Shown: in pieces, positions 34,338-43,854 of the stretch
Position numbering within the stretch: the first letter of the stretch is position 1
Layout: each line of letters begins with the position of its first letter
Notes under the pieces: generated by a model
Database searches by the model: none
The model's input: only the letters and a program-made list of their open reading frames with translations
What the model was told of the DNA's origin: nothing
Position numbers and translations under genes: made by a program
Assembly: GCA_945876185.1 (NCBI GenBank)
Contig: CAMCMZ010000021.1
Coordinates: forward strand, 1 to 50,461
DNA: 50,461 bases
Reading direction: 5' to 3'
DNA from: Candidatus Kuenenia stuttgartensis
GTDB taxonomy: Bacteria > Planctomycetota > UBA11346

Positions 34338-37300
34338 ATGACCGCCTGTTCCATCTGTGGAAAACCGGTGGACATGGCGGTGTCAGGTTCGACCTGCGCG
34401 ACTTGCTCCAGCGCCTCACCTGAACTGCGACCGATCACCCTGGTCGTCGGATCCGACGCGACCCAGGCGGTCGGATCCGGCGGTGACGTCAACGTCGAAT
34501 CGGTTGGGGCGCTGGGCATCACTGCCAACCTGGCCCGGGCTGGGATCAGCGGTGGCGTCACCCTGGCGCGTCGGGCGGATGCCGACGGGCAACTGACCCC
34601 GCCGACCGAACGCACCGAAGGCCCGCCGGTGCGGGCCGATGCCGGCCTGGGCGTGGCGGAACTGCTCGCCCAGGGTGACGGGACGCGCAAGTACGTGGTC
34701 GCGGGCGAGATCGCGCGCGGCGGCATGGGCCTGATCCTGCGTGCGGTCGACCGCGATATCCGCCGCGAAGTAGCGATGAAGGTGCTGCTCGACGAGACCG
34801 ACGAGGGCTCCGCGAGCGAAACCCGTCGCCGCCGGTTGCGCTTCGTCGAAGAGGCCCAGGTCACCGGTCAGCTCGAACACCCGAACATCGTGCCCATCCA
34901 CGACATCGGGGTCGGCACCGACGGCCGCCTGTTCTTCACCATGAAGATGGTGCGCGGCCGCAGCCTGGCCCACGCCCTGATCGACCTGCGTCGGGGCAAC
35001 CCCAAGGCAACGTCGGATGGCACTCTGGGCCGCCTGCTCGGGGTGCTGGTTGGGGTCTGCAACGCGGTCGCCTTCGCCCATTCGCGCTCGGTCATCCATC
35101 GCGACCTCAAGCCCGCCAACATCATGATCGGCGAATACGGCGAGGTCCTGGTGATGGACTGGGGCCTGGCCCGGGTCGGCCAGACGCGTGCGAATCCAAC
35201 CCCGACTGCCCCGGGGGCGACTCCGGGCGGCACGCCGAAGGTCGACACCCGGGCCCAGCCGGTGCTTGATCTCGCGGATGAGAAGCTGGCCACCATCGTC
35301 GCAGGATTTCGCACCCAGGCCGGCACCCGCATCAGCAGCGATGAATTGAACGAAGACGGCACCGTCGAGGGCACCCCCGCCTACATGCCGCCCGAGCAGG
35401 CGCGCGGCGACCTCAAGGCGATCGACGAGCGCAGCGACGTGTACAGCCTGGGCGCGATCCTCTACGAAATGCTCTGTTTCCGCCCCCCGGTCGGCGGACG
35501 CGACCTGCAGGAAGTGCTCGACCACGTCATCGCCGGCCGCATCCCGCCCCCCGAACGTCGGGCGCCCGACCGCGTCATGCCACCGGAACTGTCGGCAGTC
35601 GCGATGAAGGCGCTGGCGAGCAATCCGACCGAGCGCTACCAAAGCGTGATCGAGCTGCGCCGCGACCTGGAACGCTTCCTGGAACACCGCGCGGTCAGCG
35701 CCAAAATCGACACCCCGCTGGAATCCCTGTTCAAATTCATGCAGCGCAACCAAGGGGCGACCTGGGCCACAGCGGTGGCGCTGGTGATCCTGCTTGGGGT
35801 GCTGGGAAGCGCCTTCGCGGTGAACCTGAAGGCCCGGCACAAGGCCGAAGAGGAACGAGCCAAGGCGGAAAATGCGCTAAAGGATGCGCGCTATCAGACC
35901 CGCATCGCCGAGATCGAAACCAACAAGGCGACCGAGCAGCAGAAGATCGCCGAGAACGCCACCAGGAAACTCACCGGGGAAATCGCAGCGAAACTCGACA
36001 GCCAGGCCAAGGCCGCTCCCGCCCTGGTCGAGAAGGCCCGGCGCGAAATTGAGCGCCGGGATTTCAGCGACGCGAATGCTGACCTCGATCTTGCTTTGGA
36101 ATACAATCCGCGCCTGGCCACCGCCCGGTTGCTGCGCGCCCAGCTCATGCTGCGCGACAGCGACCAGAACCCGAAGCATTTCGAGGCGGTTAAGGCGGAG
36201 ATCGATCTCTACCTGCGCAACACCGAAGACCCCGCCGATGACAAGGCCCTGGCCGGCCAGCTCCTCGCCCTGTGCGAACGCGGCTGCATGGAAGGCATGT
36301 CCTCGGCCCTGGCCTCCGCGCTGGCGGACATCCTGGTCAAGCAGGGCATGAACACGATCGCCGACGACCTGGCAAAATCCTCGGCCGATAAGGTCAAGGT
36401 CTACCGCAAGATCGTCAACGCGAAGTGGCCGGACGCGGGCAACGGCGATCGCTTCCGCAGCGCGGGCCAGGCCCGGCTCGAACTCGACGGTCTGCGCGGG
36501 CGCAGCGAGGTGACCGACCTCACCTTGCTCCAAGGCATCCCGCTGACACGCCTGCTGCTTGAGGGCACCCAGGTCACCGACCTGTCGCCCTTGCAGGGCA
36601 TGCCCCTGACCTACCTCGACCTCCACAACACCCCGCTGCCGGACCTCGGTCCGCTGAGTGGGATGCCGCTGAGATTCCTGCGCCTGAGCAAAACCAAAGT
36701 GGTCGATTTGACGCCGCTCAAGGGCTGCCCCCTGGTCGAACTCGACCTCAGCGACACCGCGATCGAGAACCTCAGCCCGTTGCAGGGCATGAAGAGCCTG
36801 CGCACCCTCAACCTGGGTCGGACCAAGGTGACCGATCTGTCCCCGTTGACCGGCCTGGATCTGGAGACGCTCAGCCTGGAAGGCACCCCGATCGAGGACG
36901 TTGCCGCGCTGCGCGACTGCACCCGCCTGCTGACGTTGAACCTCAATGGCACCCAGATTTCGAACATCGACAGCCTGGATTGCCTGAAGCTCACCCGCTT
37001 GTACCTTGAGAACACCCGCGTCGCTGACCTGACGGCGATCAAGGGCATGCCGCTGCGCGAAATTGCGATCAGGGGAACCCAGGTGGCTGACCTTGCGCCG
37101 CTTGCCGGGATGGCCATCTCGAATCTCGATCTGGCCGGACTGCCGGTCAACGATCTGTCGCCACTTGCTCCCAGGGACAATGAAAAGAACGGTTCGCGTC
37201 CGCTCGCCTTCCTGAATCTCAGCGACACCCAGATCACCAGCCTGGCGCAGTTGCGCCGGCTGAAGCTGGCGTCCCTGAACCTCGCCCGAACCCGGATCAG

Positions 37301-37682
37301 CGACCTGACGCCCCTCGCCGGCATGCCGTTGTCCTCGCTCGACCTCACCTCCGCCCCGGTGCGCGACCTTGCACCGCTCAAGGGCATGCCGCTCATGATG
37401 CTCAAGATCGACCAGACCCTGGTCGAGGATCTGGCTCCGTTGATCGGTATGCCGCTCCGCGATCTCCGCCTGGGTGGATTGACCGTCACGACGCTGGAAC
37501 CGCTGAAAAACCTGCCGCTGAAAAAGCTGCATTTTACCTCACGTCCCAAGATGCCCGGCTTCAACGTCCTGCGCACCAAACCGCTCGACGAGATCTTTGA
37601 CTCGCGCAAGCCACCCGGTCAGCACTACCACTCGGTTGCTGACTTCTTCAAGGCCTATGACGCCGATCCGGCCAATCGCTGA
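34338..37682 (+). CDS. Membrane Ser/Thr protein kinase with N-terminal zinc ribbon and C-terminal leucine-rich repeats
   Basis: A 1114-residue protein. It opens with a CxxC-x12-CxxC zinc ribbon (Cys 4, 7, 20, 23). The kinase domain spans about residues 118-455: glycine loop GEIARGGMGLILRAVDRD, the lysine in VAMKVLLDE, the catalytic HRDLKPANIM (from 254), and VMDWGLAR (from 272) with DWG in place of DFG, followed by the substrate-loop GTPAYMPPEQARG. A transmembrane helix follows at about 474-495, then a coiled-coil/TPR-like helical region (to about 650). About fifteen leucine-rich repeats of ~23 residues (for example VTDLSPLQGMPLTYLDL) fill 723-1075. The LRRs should face the periplasm and bind a ligand or wall component while the kinase signals inside. 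That topology is inferred. Catalytic residues appear intact. Confidence 0.9.
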   Translation: MTACSICGKPVDMAVSGSTCATCSSASPELRPITLVVGSDATQAVGSGGDVNVESVGALGITANLARAGISGGVTLARRADADGQLTPPTERTEGPPVRADAGLGVAELLAQGDGTRKYVVAGEIARGGMGLILRAVDRDIRREVAMKVLLDETDEGSASETRRRRLRFVEEAQVTGQLEHPNIVPIHDIGVGTDGRLFFTMKMVRGRSLAHALIDLRRGNPKATSDGTLGRLLGVLVGVCNAVAFAHSRSVIHRDLKPANIMIGEYGEVLVMDWGLARVGQTRANPTPTAPGATPGGTPKVDTRAQPVLDLADEKLATIVAGFRTQAGTRISSDELNEDGTVEGTPAYMPPEQARGDLKAIDERSDVYSLGAILYEMLCFRPPVGGRDLQEVLDHVIAGRIPPPERRAPDRVMPPELSAVAMKALASNPTERYQSVIELRRDLERFLEHRAVSAKIDTPLESLFKFMQRNQGATWATAVALVILLGVLGSAFAVNLKARHKAEEERAKAENALKDARYQTRIAEIETNKATEQQKIAENATRKLTGEIAAKLDSQAKAAPALVEKARREIERRDFSDANADLDLALEYNPRLATARLLRAQLMLRDSDQNPKHFEAVKAEIDLYLRNTEDPADDKALAGQLLALCERGCMEGMSSALASALADILVKQGMNTIADDLAKSSADKVKVYRKIVNAKWPDAGNGDRFRSAGQARLELDGLRGRSEVTDLTLLQGIPLTRLLLEGTQVTDLSPLQGMPLTYLDLHNTPLPDLGPLSGMPLRFLRLSKTKVVDLTPLKGCPLVELDLSDTAIENLSPLQGMKSLRTLNLGRTKVTDLSPLTGLDLETLSLEGTPIEDVAALRDCTRLLTLNLNGTQISNIDSLDCLKLTRLYLENTRVADLTAIKGMPLREIAIRGTQVADLAPLAGMAISNLDLAGLPVNDLSPLAPRDNEKNGSRPLAFLNLSDTQITSLAQLRRLKLASLNLARTRISDLTPLAGMPLSSLDLTSAPVRDLAPLKGMPLMMLKIDQTLVEDLAPLIGMPLRDLRLGGLTVTTLEPLKNLPLKKLHFTSRPKMPGFNVLRTKPLDEIFDSRKPPGQHYHSVADFFKAYDADPANR

Positions 37683-37753
37683 ACGACGTTCGCTGACGAG
37701 GTTCCGCGCCTGGTGCGATTGCACCCCCTCGGCGTGGCCTAAGGTCCGCTGCG

Positions 37754-38515
37754 ATGGCTGCCCCGATCACCCTGTCACGCCGCGCTGAAACTCGCCTGCG
37801 CCAGCCGCGCCTGCGCGGGATGTTCCGCCCGATCGACGCGGCCCGGCGCGGCCTCGGTCTGCTCGCGGTCGCCGACGGCGACGGCCAGGCGCAGATCACC
37901 TGGCTCGTCGACCTTGCGACCCAGCGCATCGAGGACGCGCGCTTCCTCGCCTTCGGCAGTCTCGCCAGCCATCCCCTGGCCGATGCTTTTTCCGAGGCCG
38001 CCCGCAGCCGCACCGTCGCCGAAGCTTGCCGCCTCGCCCCGGCCGAGATCGAAGCGGCGCTGCGCGATGAACCCACCCAGCCCGCCATCGGTCCTGATCC
38101 TGCGGCGTTGACCGCCTTCATCACCGATCTGCAGACGCGTGCCCTGGCCGCGCTGCCCGCCGTGCGCGTGCTGCCCAAGCCAGACGAAAAACCGGTCTAC
38201 CAGCGCAAGAAGGAGAGCGACTGGGACGCCGCTGACCGGGCCTGGCTGCCGGTCAAATACCTGAACAAGGTGGCCAAGGTCGACGCGGTGTTCGCGCGCG
38301 TCCTGGGCGAACGCCTGCCCGGCGCCAGCCACGTCATCGAGGGTCTGCACGACGACCTGCGCATCGCGGTCCGCTTCGAGGGACTCGCCGCCGACCAGGC
38401 CGCAACCATCGCCCAGGCGGTGCAGGACGCGCTGAGGTCCCAACTCCACCCGCTCTTGATCGTCGAGGTGGTCGAAGCGGTCGGAGCAGACGACTCCGCC
38501 AGGAGTGCCCCATGA
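37754..38515 (+). CDS. NifU/IscU-like scaffold-fold protein lacking the scaffold cysteines
   Basis: A 253-residue protein whose first ~105 residues follow the NifU-N/IscU pattern: [36 protein letters not shown], then [20 protein letters not shown]. The three Cys that hold the nascent cluster in true scaffolds are absent; the only Cys in the protein is C92. The C-terminal half (about 145-245) is a separate small alpha/beta domain without the CxxC of Nfu proteins. Its stop overlaps the sufB ATG, making it the first gene of the suf operon. It may be an accessory or regulatory protein rather than a scaffold. The fold call is moderate confidence. Confidence 0.55.
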   Translation: MAAPITLSRRAETRLRQPRLRGMFRPIDAARRGLGLLAVADGDGQAQITWLVDLATQRIEDARFLAFGSLASHPLADAFSEAARSRTVAEACRLAPAEIEAALRDEPTQPAIGPDPAALTAFITDLQTRALAALPAVRVLPKPDEKPVYQRKKESDWDAADRAWLPVKYLNKVAKVDAVFARVLGERLPGASHVIEGLHDDLRIAVRFEGLAADQAATIAQAVQDALRSQLHPLLIVEVVEAVGADDSARSAP

Positions 38516-39948
38516 GCGAATTCAGCGCCGGCGAATACAAGTACGGTTTCACCACCGACGTGGCGACCGAGTCGCTGCCGCCGGGACTCGACGAAAACGT
38601 CATCCGCCAAATCAGCCGGGGCCGGGGCGAGCCCGACTTCATGCTGCAATTCCGGCTCAAGGGCTATGAGACTTGGCTGAAGATGGAGGAGCCCGCCTGG
38701 GCGGCAGTCGACTACGAGCGCATCAACTATCAGACTATTCAGTATTATTCCGTGCCAAAAAAGGCCGACGGCAAGCCGACCTACGAATCCATCGACCAGG
38801 TGCCGGCCGAGATCCTGGCCACCTTCGCCAAGCTCGGCATTCCGCTCGATGAGCAGAAGCGCCTGTCCGGCGTCGCCGTCGATGCGGTGTTCGACTCGGT
38901 GTCGATCGCCACCACGCACCAGCAAAAGCTGTTCGACGCTGGGGTCGTGTTCTGCTCGTTCGGCGAGGCGCTGCACCAGTTCCCGGCGCTCATCGAACGC
39001 TGGCTGGGCAGCGTGGTGCCGACCGCCGACAACTACTTCGCGGCGCTCAACAGCGCGGTGTTTTCCGACGGCAGCTTCGTCTACATCCCGCCGCATGTGC
39101 GCTGCCCGCTCGAGCTGTCGACCTATTTCCGCATCAACAACACGGAATCCGGCCAGTTCGAACGCACGCTCATCATCGCCGACGTGGGCAGCCATGTCAG
39201 CTACCTCGAAGGCTGCACCGCGCCGAAGACCTCGAAGAACCAGCTCCACGCGGCGGTGGTCGAACTCGTCGCGCTCGACGACGCCGAGATCAAATACAGC
39301 ACGGTGCAGAACTGGTACGCCGGCGATCCAGAGACCGGCAAGGGCGGCATCTTTAACTTCGTCACCAAGCGCGGTGCCTGCCGTGGTCGGCGCTCCAAGA
39401 TCAGCTGGACCCAGGTCGAGGCCGGCAGCGCGATCACCTGGAAATACCCGTCCTGCATCCTGCAAGGCGACGGCAGCGTGGGCGAATTCTACTCGGTCGC
39501 GCTGACCAACGGCCGCATGCAGGCGGACACCGGCACCAAGATGATCCACCTCGGGCGCGACACCCGCTCGACCATCATCAGCAAGGGCATCAGCGCCGAC
39601 CATTCTTCGAACGTGTATCGCGGTCTCGTGCAGGTGCACCGCAAGGCCGAGGGCGCGCGCAACTACACCTGCTGCGATTCGATGCTGGTCGGCAAGGACG
39701 CACAGGCGCGCACCTATCCCTACGTCGACGTGCAGAATCAGGGCGCCCAGGTCGAACACGAGGCGAGCACCTCGCGCCTGAGCGAGGACCAGCTCTTCTA
39801 CCTGCGCGCCCGCGGCCTGAGCCACGAGGATGCCGTCGCCGCCATCGTCACCGGCTTCTGCAAGGACGTGCTCGATGTGCTGCCCCTGGAGTTCGCCGCC
39901 GAGGCGCGGAAACTTTTGACCCTCAAGCTGGAGAACTCGGTGGGCTGA
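38512..39948 (+). CDS. sufB: Fe-S cluster assembly protein SufB
   Basis: A 478-residue SufB, normal length. Signature stretches are the N-terminal [40 protein letters not shown], and the highly conserved [20 protein letters not shown] with [10 protein letters not shown], then [20 protein letters not shown] and [20 protein letters not shown]. SufB is the scaffold subunit of SufBC2D, where Fe-S clusters are built from sulfur delivered by SufS. The start lies behind an AGGAG site and overlaps the NifU-like gene's stop by 4 bases (ATGA). sufC follows after 30 bp. Confidence 0.97.
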   Translation: MSEFSAGEYKYGFTTDVATESLPPGLDENVIRQISRGRGEPDFMLQFRLKGYETWLKMEEPAWAAVDYERINYQTIQYYSVPKKADGKPTYESIDQVPAEILATFAKLGIPLDEQKRLSGVAVDAVFDSVSIATTHQQKLFDAGVVFCSFGEALHQFPALIERWLGSVVPTADNYFAALNSAVFSDGSFVYIPPHVRCPLELSTYFRINNTESGQFERTLIIADVGSHVSYLEGCTAPKTSKNQLHAAVVELVALDDAEIKYSTVQNWYAGDPETGKGGIFNFVTKRGACRGRRSKISWTQVEAGSAITWKYPSCILQGDGSVGEFYSVALTNGRMQADTGTKMIHLGRDTRSTIISKGISADHSSNVYRGLVQVHRKAEGARNYTCCDSMLVGKDAQARTYPYVDVQNQGAQVEHEASTSRLSEDQLFYLRARGLSHEDAVAAIVTGFCKDVLDVLPLEFAAEARKLLTLKLENSVG

Positions 39949-39978
39949 GCCGCCGCCGTGGAAAAGACGCGAAAAACC

Positions 39979-40755
39979 ATGCTTACCATCACCGATCTCC
40001 ACGTCACCGTCGCCGGCCAGACGGACAAGGCCGGCCCGCTCGACGTGCTCAAGGGCCTGTCGCTGTCGGTCGCCGCTGGTCAGGTCCACGCGATCATGGG
40101 CCCCAACGGCTCCGGCAAGAGCACCCTCGCCAAGACCCTGGCCGGGCATCCCGCCTACACCATCACCGGCGGCAGCATCCAGCTTGATGGCGCCGATCTG
40201 ACCGGCGTCGAACCCGAGGTGCGCGTCCAACGCGGCGTGTTTGTCGGCTTCCAGTACCCGGTCGAAGTCCCCGGCGTGAACAATGCCGAGTTCCTCCGCC
40301 TCGCCTTCAACGCTCAGCGCAAGGTGCGCAATGAGCCGGAACTCAACGCCAAGGATTTCGCGCCCATCCTGGCCGAACGCGTGCGCTTGGCCGAGGCACC
40401 CGAGGACTTCCCCGGTAGGCAGCTCAACGCCGGCATGTCCGGCGGCCAGCGCAAGCGCAATGAGATCCTGCAGATGTTCGTGCTCGAACCGCGCCTGGCG
40501 GTGCTGGATGAGACCGACTCGGGTCTCGACATCGACGCGATCAAGGCGGTGGCGCGCGGTATCAACGCCTTTCGCCGCGCCGACCGCGCCATCGTGCTGA
40601 TCACCCATTTCCAACGCCTGCTCGACCTCGTCCGTCCGGATCGGGTGCACGTGCTGCAAGCCGGCCGCATCGTGAAGAGCGGCGGGCCGGAACTGGCGGC
40701 GGAGCTTGAACGTAGCGGCTACGAAGGCGGTTCCGCCGCAGGCGCAGCGGGATGA
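39979..40755 (+). CDS. sufC: Fe-S cluster assembly ATPase SufC
   Basis: An ABC-type ATPase of ~258 residues with Walker A GPNGSGKST, the SufC-specific FVGFQYPVEVPGV, the signature MSGGQRKRNEILQM, Walker B LAVLDETDSGLDIDA and an H-loop LITHFQRLLD. It powers conformational change in the SufBC2D complex. I use the ATG at 39979 (MLTITDLHVTVAG); an in-frame GTG at 39958 would add seven residues. Its stop overlaps the sufD start in an ATGA arrangement. Confidence 0.97.
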   Translation: MLTITDLHVTVAGQTDKAGPLDVLKGLSLSVAAGQVHAIMGPNGSGKSTLAKTLAGHPAYTITGGSIQLDGADLTGVEPEVRVQRGVFVGFQYPVEVPGVNNAEFLRLAFNAQRKVRNEPELNAKDFAPILAERVRLAEAPEDFPGRQLNAGMSGGQRKRNEILQMFVLEPRLAVLDETDSGLDIDAIKAVARGINAFRRADRAIVLITHFQRLLDLVRPDRVHVLQAGRIVKSGGPELAAELERSGYEGGSAAGAAG

Positions 40756-41840
40756 ATTCTGCGATCGATCCGGGCACCTACGCCGACCTGAAGATCCTCG
40801 CCACGGCGCGGGCGCGCGAACTCGGCCTGCCGACGCGAACGCTGGAGGACTGGCGCTATGTCGATTGCGCTGCGCTGGCGGCGGTGCATCCGATCGGTGA
40901 CGGCAAAGTTGGCGGATCGACCGCCGACATCCTCGTGGTCGATGGGTTTTTCCGCTCGCTCCCGAAGGAAAAAATCCTCGGTCCGCAGCCCATCGCCATC
41001 GATGCGATCGTGGACGCGGGCCAGATCTGGGCCTTGTCGGATCTCGGGCACGCTGCCGACCTGGCGATGTCGGGCCTCGGGCGCACCCTAACGCTGCACA
41101 GCCACTGCACCGGCGGGGCCAGCGGCTGGTACCTGCGCCTGGTCGTCGCGCCCGGAACCACGCTCGAACTCGACATCGAACACCACGGCGACCGGCCAGC
41201 GCGATCTTCCTCGTGGCTTGCGCTGGAACTCGGTCGCGGCGCATCGGTGCGCGTACGCGAACCCGGGACCGGCCATGCCCAGGTCAGGCTTGCCACCCTC
41301 ACCGCCCGGGTGGAACAGGACGCCCGCCTGGAAATCGTCTGTTCTTCAAGCGGCGGCGCGCTGCTGCGCAGCCGCATCGAAATCGACCTCGCCGGCCCCG
41401 GGGCCGAAGCCGATCTTGCAGCGATCGACGTGGTGGCCGGGAAACGCCAGGCCCACCGGGTGACCCGGATTATCCATCGCGCCCCCAGCACCCGCAGCCG
41501 GCAGGCGATCCGTGCGGTGCTGAACGATCGCGCCCTGGCCTCGTGCGATGCGCTGATCCAGGTGCTGCCCGGCGCGGACGGCACCGACGCCGACCTGCAG
41601 AACCGCAACCTGCTCCTGTCGCATGAGGCACGGGCCGACACCCGGCCGCAGCTCGACATCCGCGCTGACGACGTGAAAGCGGCGCACGGCGCAACCATCG
41701 GTCAGCTGGATGCCGAGGAACTCGGCTACCTGCGTTGCCGCGGTCTCGACGCTGGCGCTGCGCGTGGTCTGCTGGTCGGCGCCTTCGTCGCTGAAATCCT
41801 CGACCGGGTCGGCAAACCGCCGGCGGGATCCACGCCATGA
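40752..41840 (+). CDS. sufD: Fe-S cluster assembly protein SufD
   Basis: A 362-residue SufB/SufD-fold protein. The N-terminal helical part (YADLKILATARARELGLPTR, then TLEDWRYVD) is followed by a right-handed beta-helix and the conserved C-terminal core HEARADTRPQLDIRADDVKA AHGATIGQLDAEELGYLRCR, which carries the ADDVxCxHG-like region with an Ala where many homologues have Cys. Partner of SufB and SufC in the scaffold complex and important for iron entry. Both ends overlap the neighbouring suf genes by 4 bases, so translation is likely coupled. Sequence is more diverged than SufB, as is usual. Confidence 0.93.
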   Translation: MNSAIDPGTYADLKILATARARELGLPTRTLEDWRYVDCAALAAVHPIGDGKVGGSTADILVVDGFFRSLPKEKILGPQPIAIDAIVDAGQIWALSDLGHAADLAMSGLGRTLTLHSHCTGGASGWYLRLVVAPGTTLELDIEHHGDRPARSSSWLALELGRGASVRVREPGTGHAQVRLATLTARVEQDARLEIVCSSSGGALLRSRIEIDLAGPGAEADLAAIDVVAGKRQAHRVTRIIHRAPSTRSRQAIRAVLNDRALASCDALIQVLPGADGTDADLQNRNLLLSHEARADTRPQLDIRADDVKAAHGATIGQLDAEELGYLRCRGLDAGAARGLLVGAFVAEILDRVGKPPAGSTP

Positions 41841-43054
41841 CCTTCGACCTCGCCGCCATTCGCGCCCAGTTCCCCGGCCTTGATGACCCGGTGAAGGGCA
41901 AGCCGTTCGCGTACCTCGATTCCGCCGCGACGGCGCAGAAGCCGCGCGCGGTGCTCGACGCGCTCGACCATTTCCTGCGCGTCGAGTACGGCACCGTGCA
42001 TCGCGGCCTCTACCGCCGCTCGGTGATCTCGACTAAGCGCTATGAAGACGCCCGCACGGCGGTGGCGCGCTTTCTGAACGCCAATCGCGAGCAGATCGTC
42101 TTCACCGGCGGCTGCACTGACGCGGTGAATCTGGTCGCGTGGGCGTGGGGCCGGAGCCACCTGAAACCGGGCGACCGCGTCCTGGTCACCGGCATGGAGC
42201 ACCATGCGATGATCGTGCCCTGGCAGATCACCAGTGCGATCACCGGGGCCGAACTCATCCACTGCCCGATCCTGGATGACGGCAGCCTGGACCTGGAAGC
42301 CTTCGACCGCCTGCTCGACGGCCGGGTCAAGCTGGTCGGCATCACCCACGTCGCGAATTCACTCGGCACCGTGAATCCGGTCGCAGAACTCACCCGCAAG
42401 GCCCACACTGTGGGCGCCAAGGTGCTGATCGACGCGGCGCAGTCGGCGCCGCACCGTAAGCTCGACGTGCGCCAGCTCGACTGCGATTTCCTGGTCTTTG
42501 CCGGCCACAAGGTCTATGGCCCAACCGGCATCGGCGTTCTGTATGGGAAAACCGAGGTACTGGAGTCGATGCCCCCCTGGCGCGGCGGCGGCGAGATGAT
42601 CGAAAAGGTCGCGTTCACCGGCAGCACCTTCGCGCGTCCACCGGCGCGCTTCGAAGCCGGCACTCCGCCCATCGCTGAGGCGATCGGCCTCGCCGCCGCC
42701 TGCGACTGGCTGAGCGCACTCGGCTGGGATGCGGTCGAAGCCGCAGAGCGCGAACTGTACGCCTACGCGGAAACCCAGCTCGCCACGATTCCGGGTCTCA
42801 AGCGCATCGGTACCGCGCCGGATCGCTGCACCGTGCTGTCCTTCACCATGCCGGGCGCGCATCCCGCCGACATCGCCGCCGTGCTCGACATGGAAAACGT
42901 CGCCATCCGCGCCGGCCACCATTGCGCCCAACCGGTGATGACCCGCTTCGGCATCCCCGCGACCGCGCGCGCCAGCCTAGGCGTCTACACGACGCGCGAG
43001 GACATCGATCGGTTGACGACGGGGCTGCGGACGGTGGCGAAGTTGTTTGGGTGA
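41837..43054 (+). CDS. sufS: Cysteine desulfurase SufS
   Basis: A 405-residue PLP-dependent class V aminotransferase-type desulfurase of the SufS group. It contains YLDSAATAQKPRAVLDAL near the N-terminus, the PLP lysine in FLVFAGHKVYGPTGIGVLYG, and the C-terminal active-site loop IRAGHHCAQPVMTRFG with the persulfide-forming Cys. It removes sulfur from cysteine for SufBCD. No sufE or sufU sulfur carrier is in the operon, and the cysteine-poor NifU-like first gene could not serve as one in the usual way. Last gene of the operon. Confidence 0.97.
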   Translation: MTFDLAAIRAQFPGLDDPVKGKPFAYLDSAATAQKPRAVLDALDHFLRVEYGTVHRGLYRRSVISTKRYEDARTAVARFLNANREQIVFTGGCTDAVNLVAWAWGRSHLKPGDRVLVTGMEHHAMIVPWQITSAITGAELIHCPILDDGSLDLEAFDRLLDGRVKLVGITHVANSLGTVNPVAELTRKAHTVGAKVLIDAAQSAPHRKLDVRQLDCDFLVFAGHKVYGPTGIGVLYGKTEVLESMPPWRGGGEMIEKVAFTGSTFARPPARFEAGTPPIAEAIGLAAACDWLSALGWDAVEAAERELYAYAETQLATIPGLKRIGTAPDRCTVLSFTMPGAHPADIAAVLDMENVAIRAGHHCAQPVMTRFGIPATARASLGVYTTREDIDRLTTGLRTVAKLFG

Positions 43055-43060
43055 GGTCTT

Positions 43061-43100
43061 AATGCTTGAATGCTTGAATGCTTGAATGCTCGAATAGTCG
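43061..43100. repeat. Octamer tandem repeat, five units
   Basis: AATGCTTG is repeated three times, followed by AATGCTCG and AATAGTCG, in the 54-bp gap between the convergent sufS and rlmH genes. It looks like a slippage-generated tandem array. No hairpin of note was seen. Confidence 0.9.
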
Positions 43101-43108
43101 TTAGCGCA

Positions 43109-43531
43109 TCAGTCGTGGTGGTAGCCGGTGCCGGCGAGGATCGTCGCGGCGCGGTAGAGTTGTTCGATCAGCAGCAGGTGTGCGAGCTGGTGCGGGAAGG
43201 TCAGCGGTGACAGGCTGAGGCGTGCGTCGGAGGCAGCGAGACTCGGCGCGTGGTGGCCGTGGGCGTCGCCGACGAGGAAGGCGACTTCGCCGTGGACCAT
43301 GGTCCATTTTTGCAGCCGCTGGGCGAACTCTTCGCTGCGGTAGGTATCGCCGCGTTCATCGAGCGCGATCTTCCAGCGCGCCGAGGTTGGCCACAGGACG
43401 GTGTCGCCTTTGGGTTCGCGGTCGGTGATGGTCAGCTTCCCGAAACGAGCGAAGCGCTTCACGTATTCATCGCGCAGGACGAGGATCTGGCGATCGCGCA
43501 GGCGGCCGGTTTGGATGACGGAGAGTTTCAT
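43109..43531 (-). CDS. rlmH: 23S rRNA pseudouridine-1915 N3-methyltransferase RlmH
   Basis: A ~140-residue SPOUT methyltransferase. The start MKLSVIQTGRLRDRQ (ATG 43529-43531) fits the family, and the C-terminal SLSPLTFPHQLAHLLLIEQL followed by YRAATILAGTGYHHD is a clear RlmH signature. The cofactor-loop region reads EVAFLVGDAHGHHAP instead of the usual VIGG-x-x-G form, which is worth noting. It methylates a pseudouridine in helix 69 of 23S rRNA. Its start overlaps the stop of the small membrane-protein gene by 4 bases. It is the last gene of the tgt group. Confidence 0.9.
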   Translation of the reverse strand: MKLSVIQTGRLRDRQILVLRDEYVKRFARFGKLTITDREPKGDTVLWPTSARWKIALDERGDTYRSEEFAQRLQKWTMVHGEVAFLVGDAHGHHAPSLAASDARLSLSPLTFPHQLAHLLLIEQLYRAATILAGTGYHHD

Positions 43532-43854
43532 GTTGGCCCTCGATGGGCCTTGAAGGATAACCAATGCCACCTGTCAGAATAAAAAATAAAAACTTCAGAA
43601 ACCTTTCCATTCGAAAAATTGACTATGGCGTACAATCTTCCGTGTCTGAGTAGCCCAGCAAATGGTATCACGGCAGATGCATGTTGCTCATCTATGGAAT
43701 CGTCTTCGAGATATGGTTGGGAGCAAACCTCAGGCATTGTTTTCCCAACCAAATGAAACCACTCCACTGGAATTCGCGGTCGATCGAACTGCCAAATTCC
43801 AACTGCGACTGCGACTAGGCAAAGGACCGCCAACCCAATCCACCGCACGCTCAC
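43528..43854 (-). CDS. Small single-pass membrane protein between tgt and rlmH, unknown function
   Basis: A 108-residue protein with one N-terminal membrane helix or signal anchor (WIGLAVLCLVAVAVGIW) and an ~85-residue extracytoplasmic domain containing VEWFHLVGKTMPEVCSQPYL, then LYAIVNFSNGKVSEVFIF and DRWHWLSF. No family recognised. It is almost certainly a real gene, because its start overlaps the tgt stop by 4 bases and its stop overlaps the rlmH start by 4 bases, so all three are translated in series. Base composition is lower in G+C than its neighbours, which hints at later arrival or relaxed selection. Confidence 0.8.
   Translation of the reverse strand: MSVRWIGLAVLCLVAVAVGIWQFDRPRIPVEWFHLVGKTMPEVCSQPYLEDDSIDEQHASAVIPFAGLLRHGRLYAIVNFSNGKVSEVFIFYSDRWHWLSFKAHRGPT

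Noticed and set aside
38197-41244. Antisense open frame of about 1015 codons opposite the NifU-like gene and sufB/sufC/sufD
   Set aside because: It is a GC-rich shadow of well-identified genes on the other strand, and its translation is low-complexity with no family resemblance.
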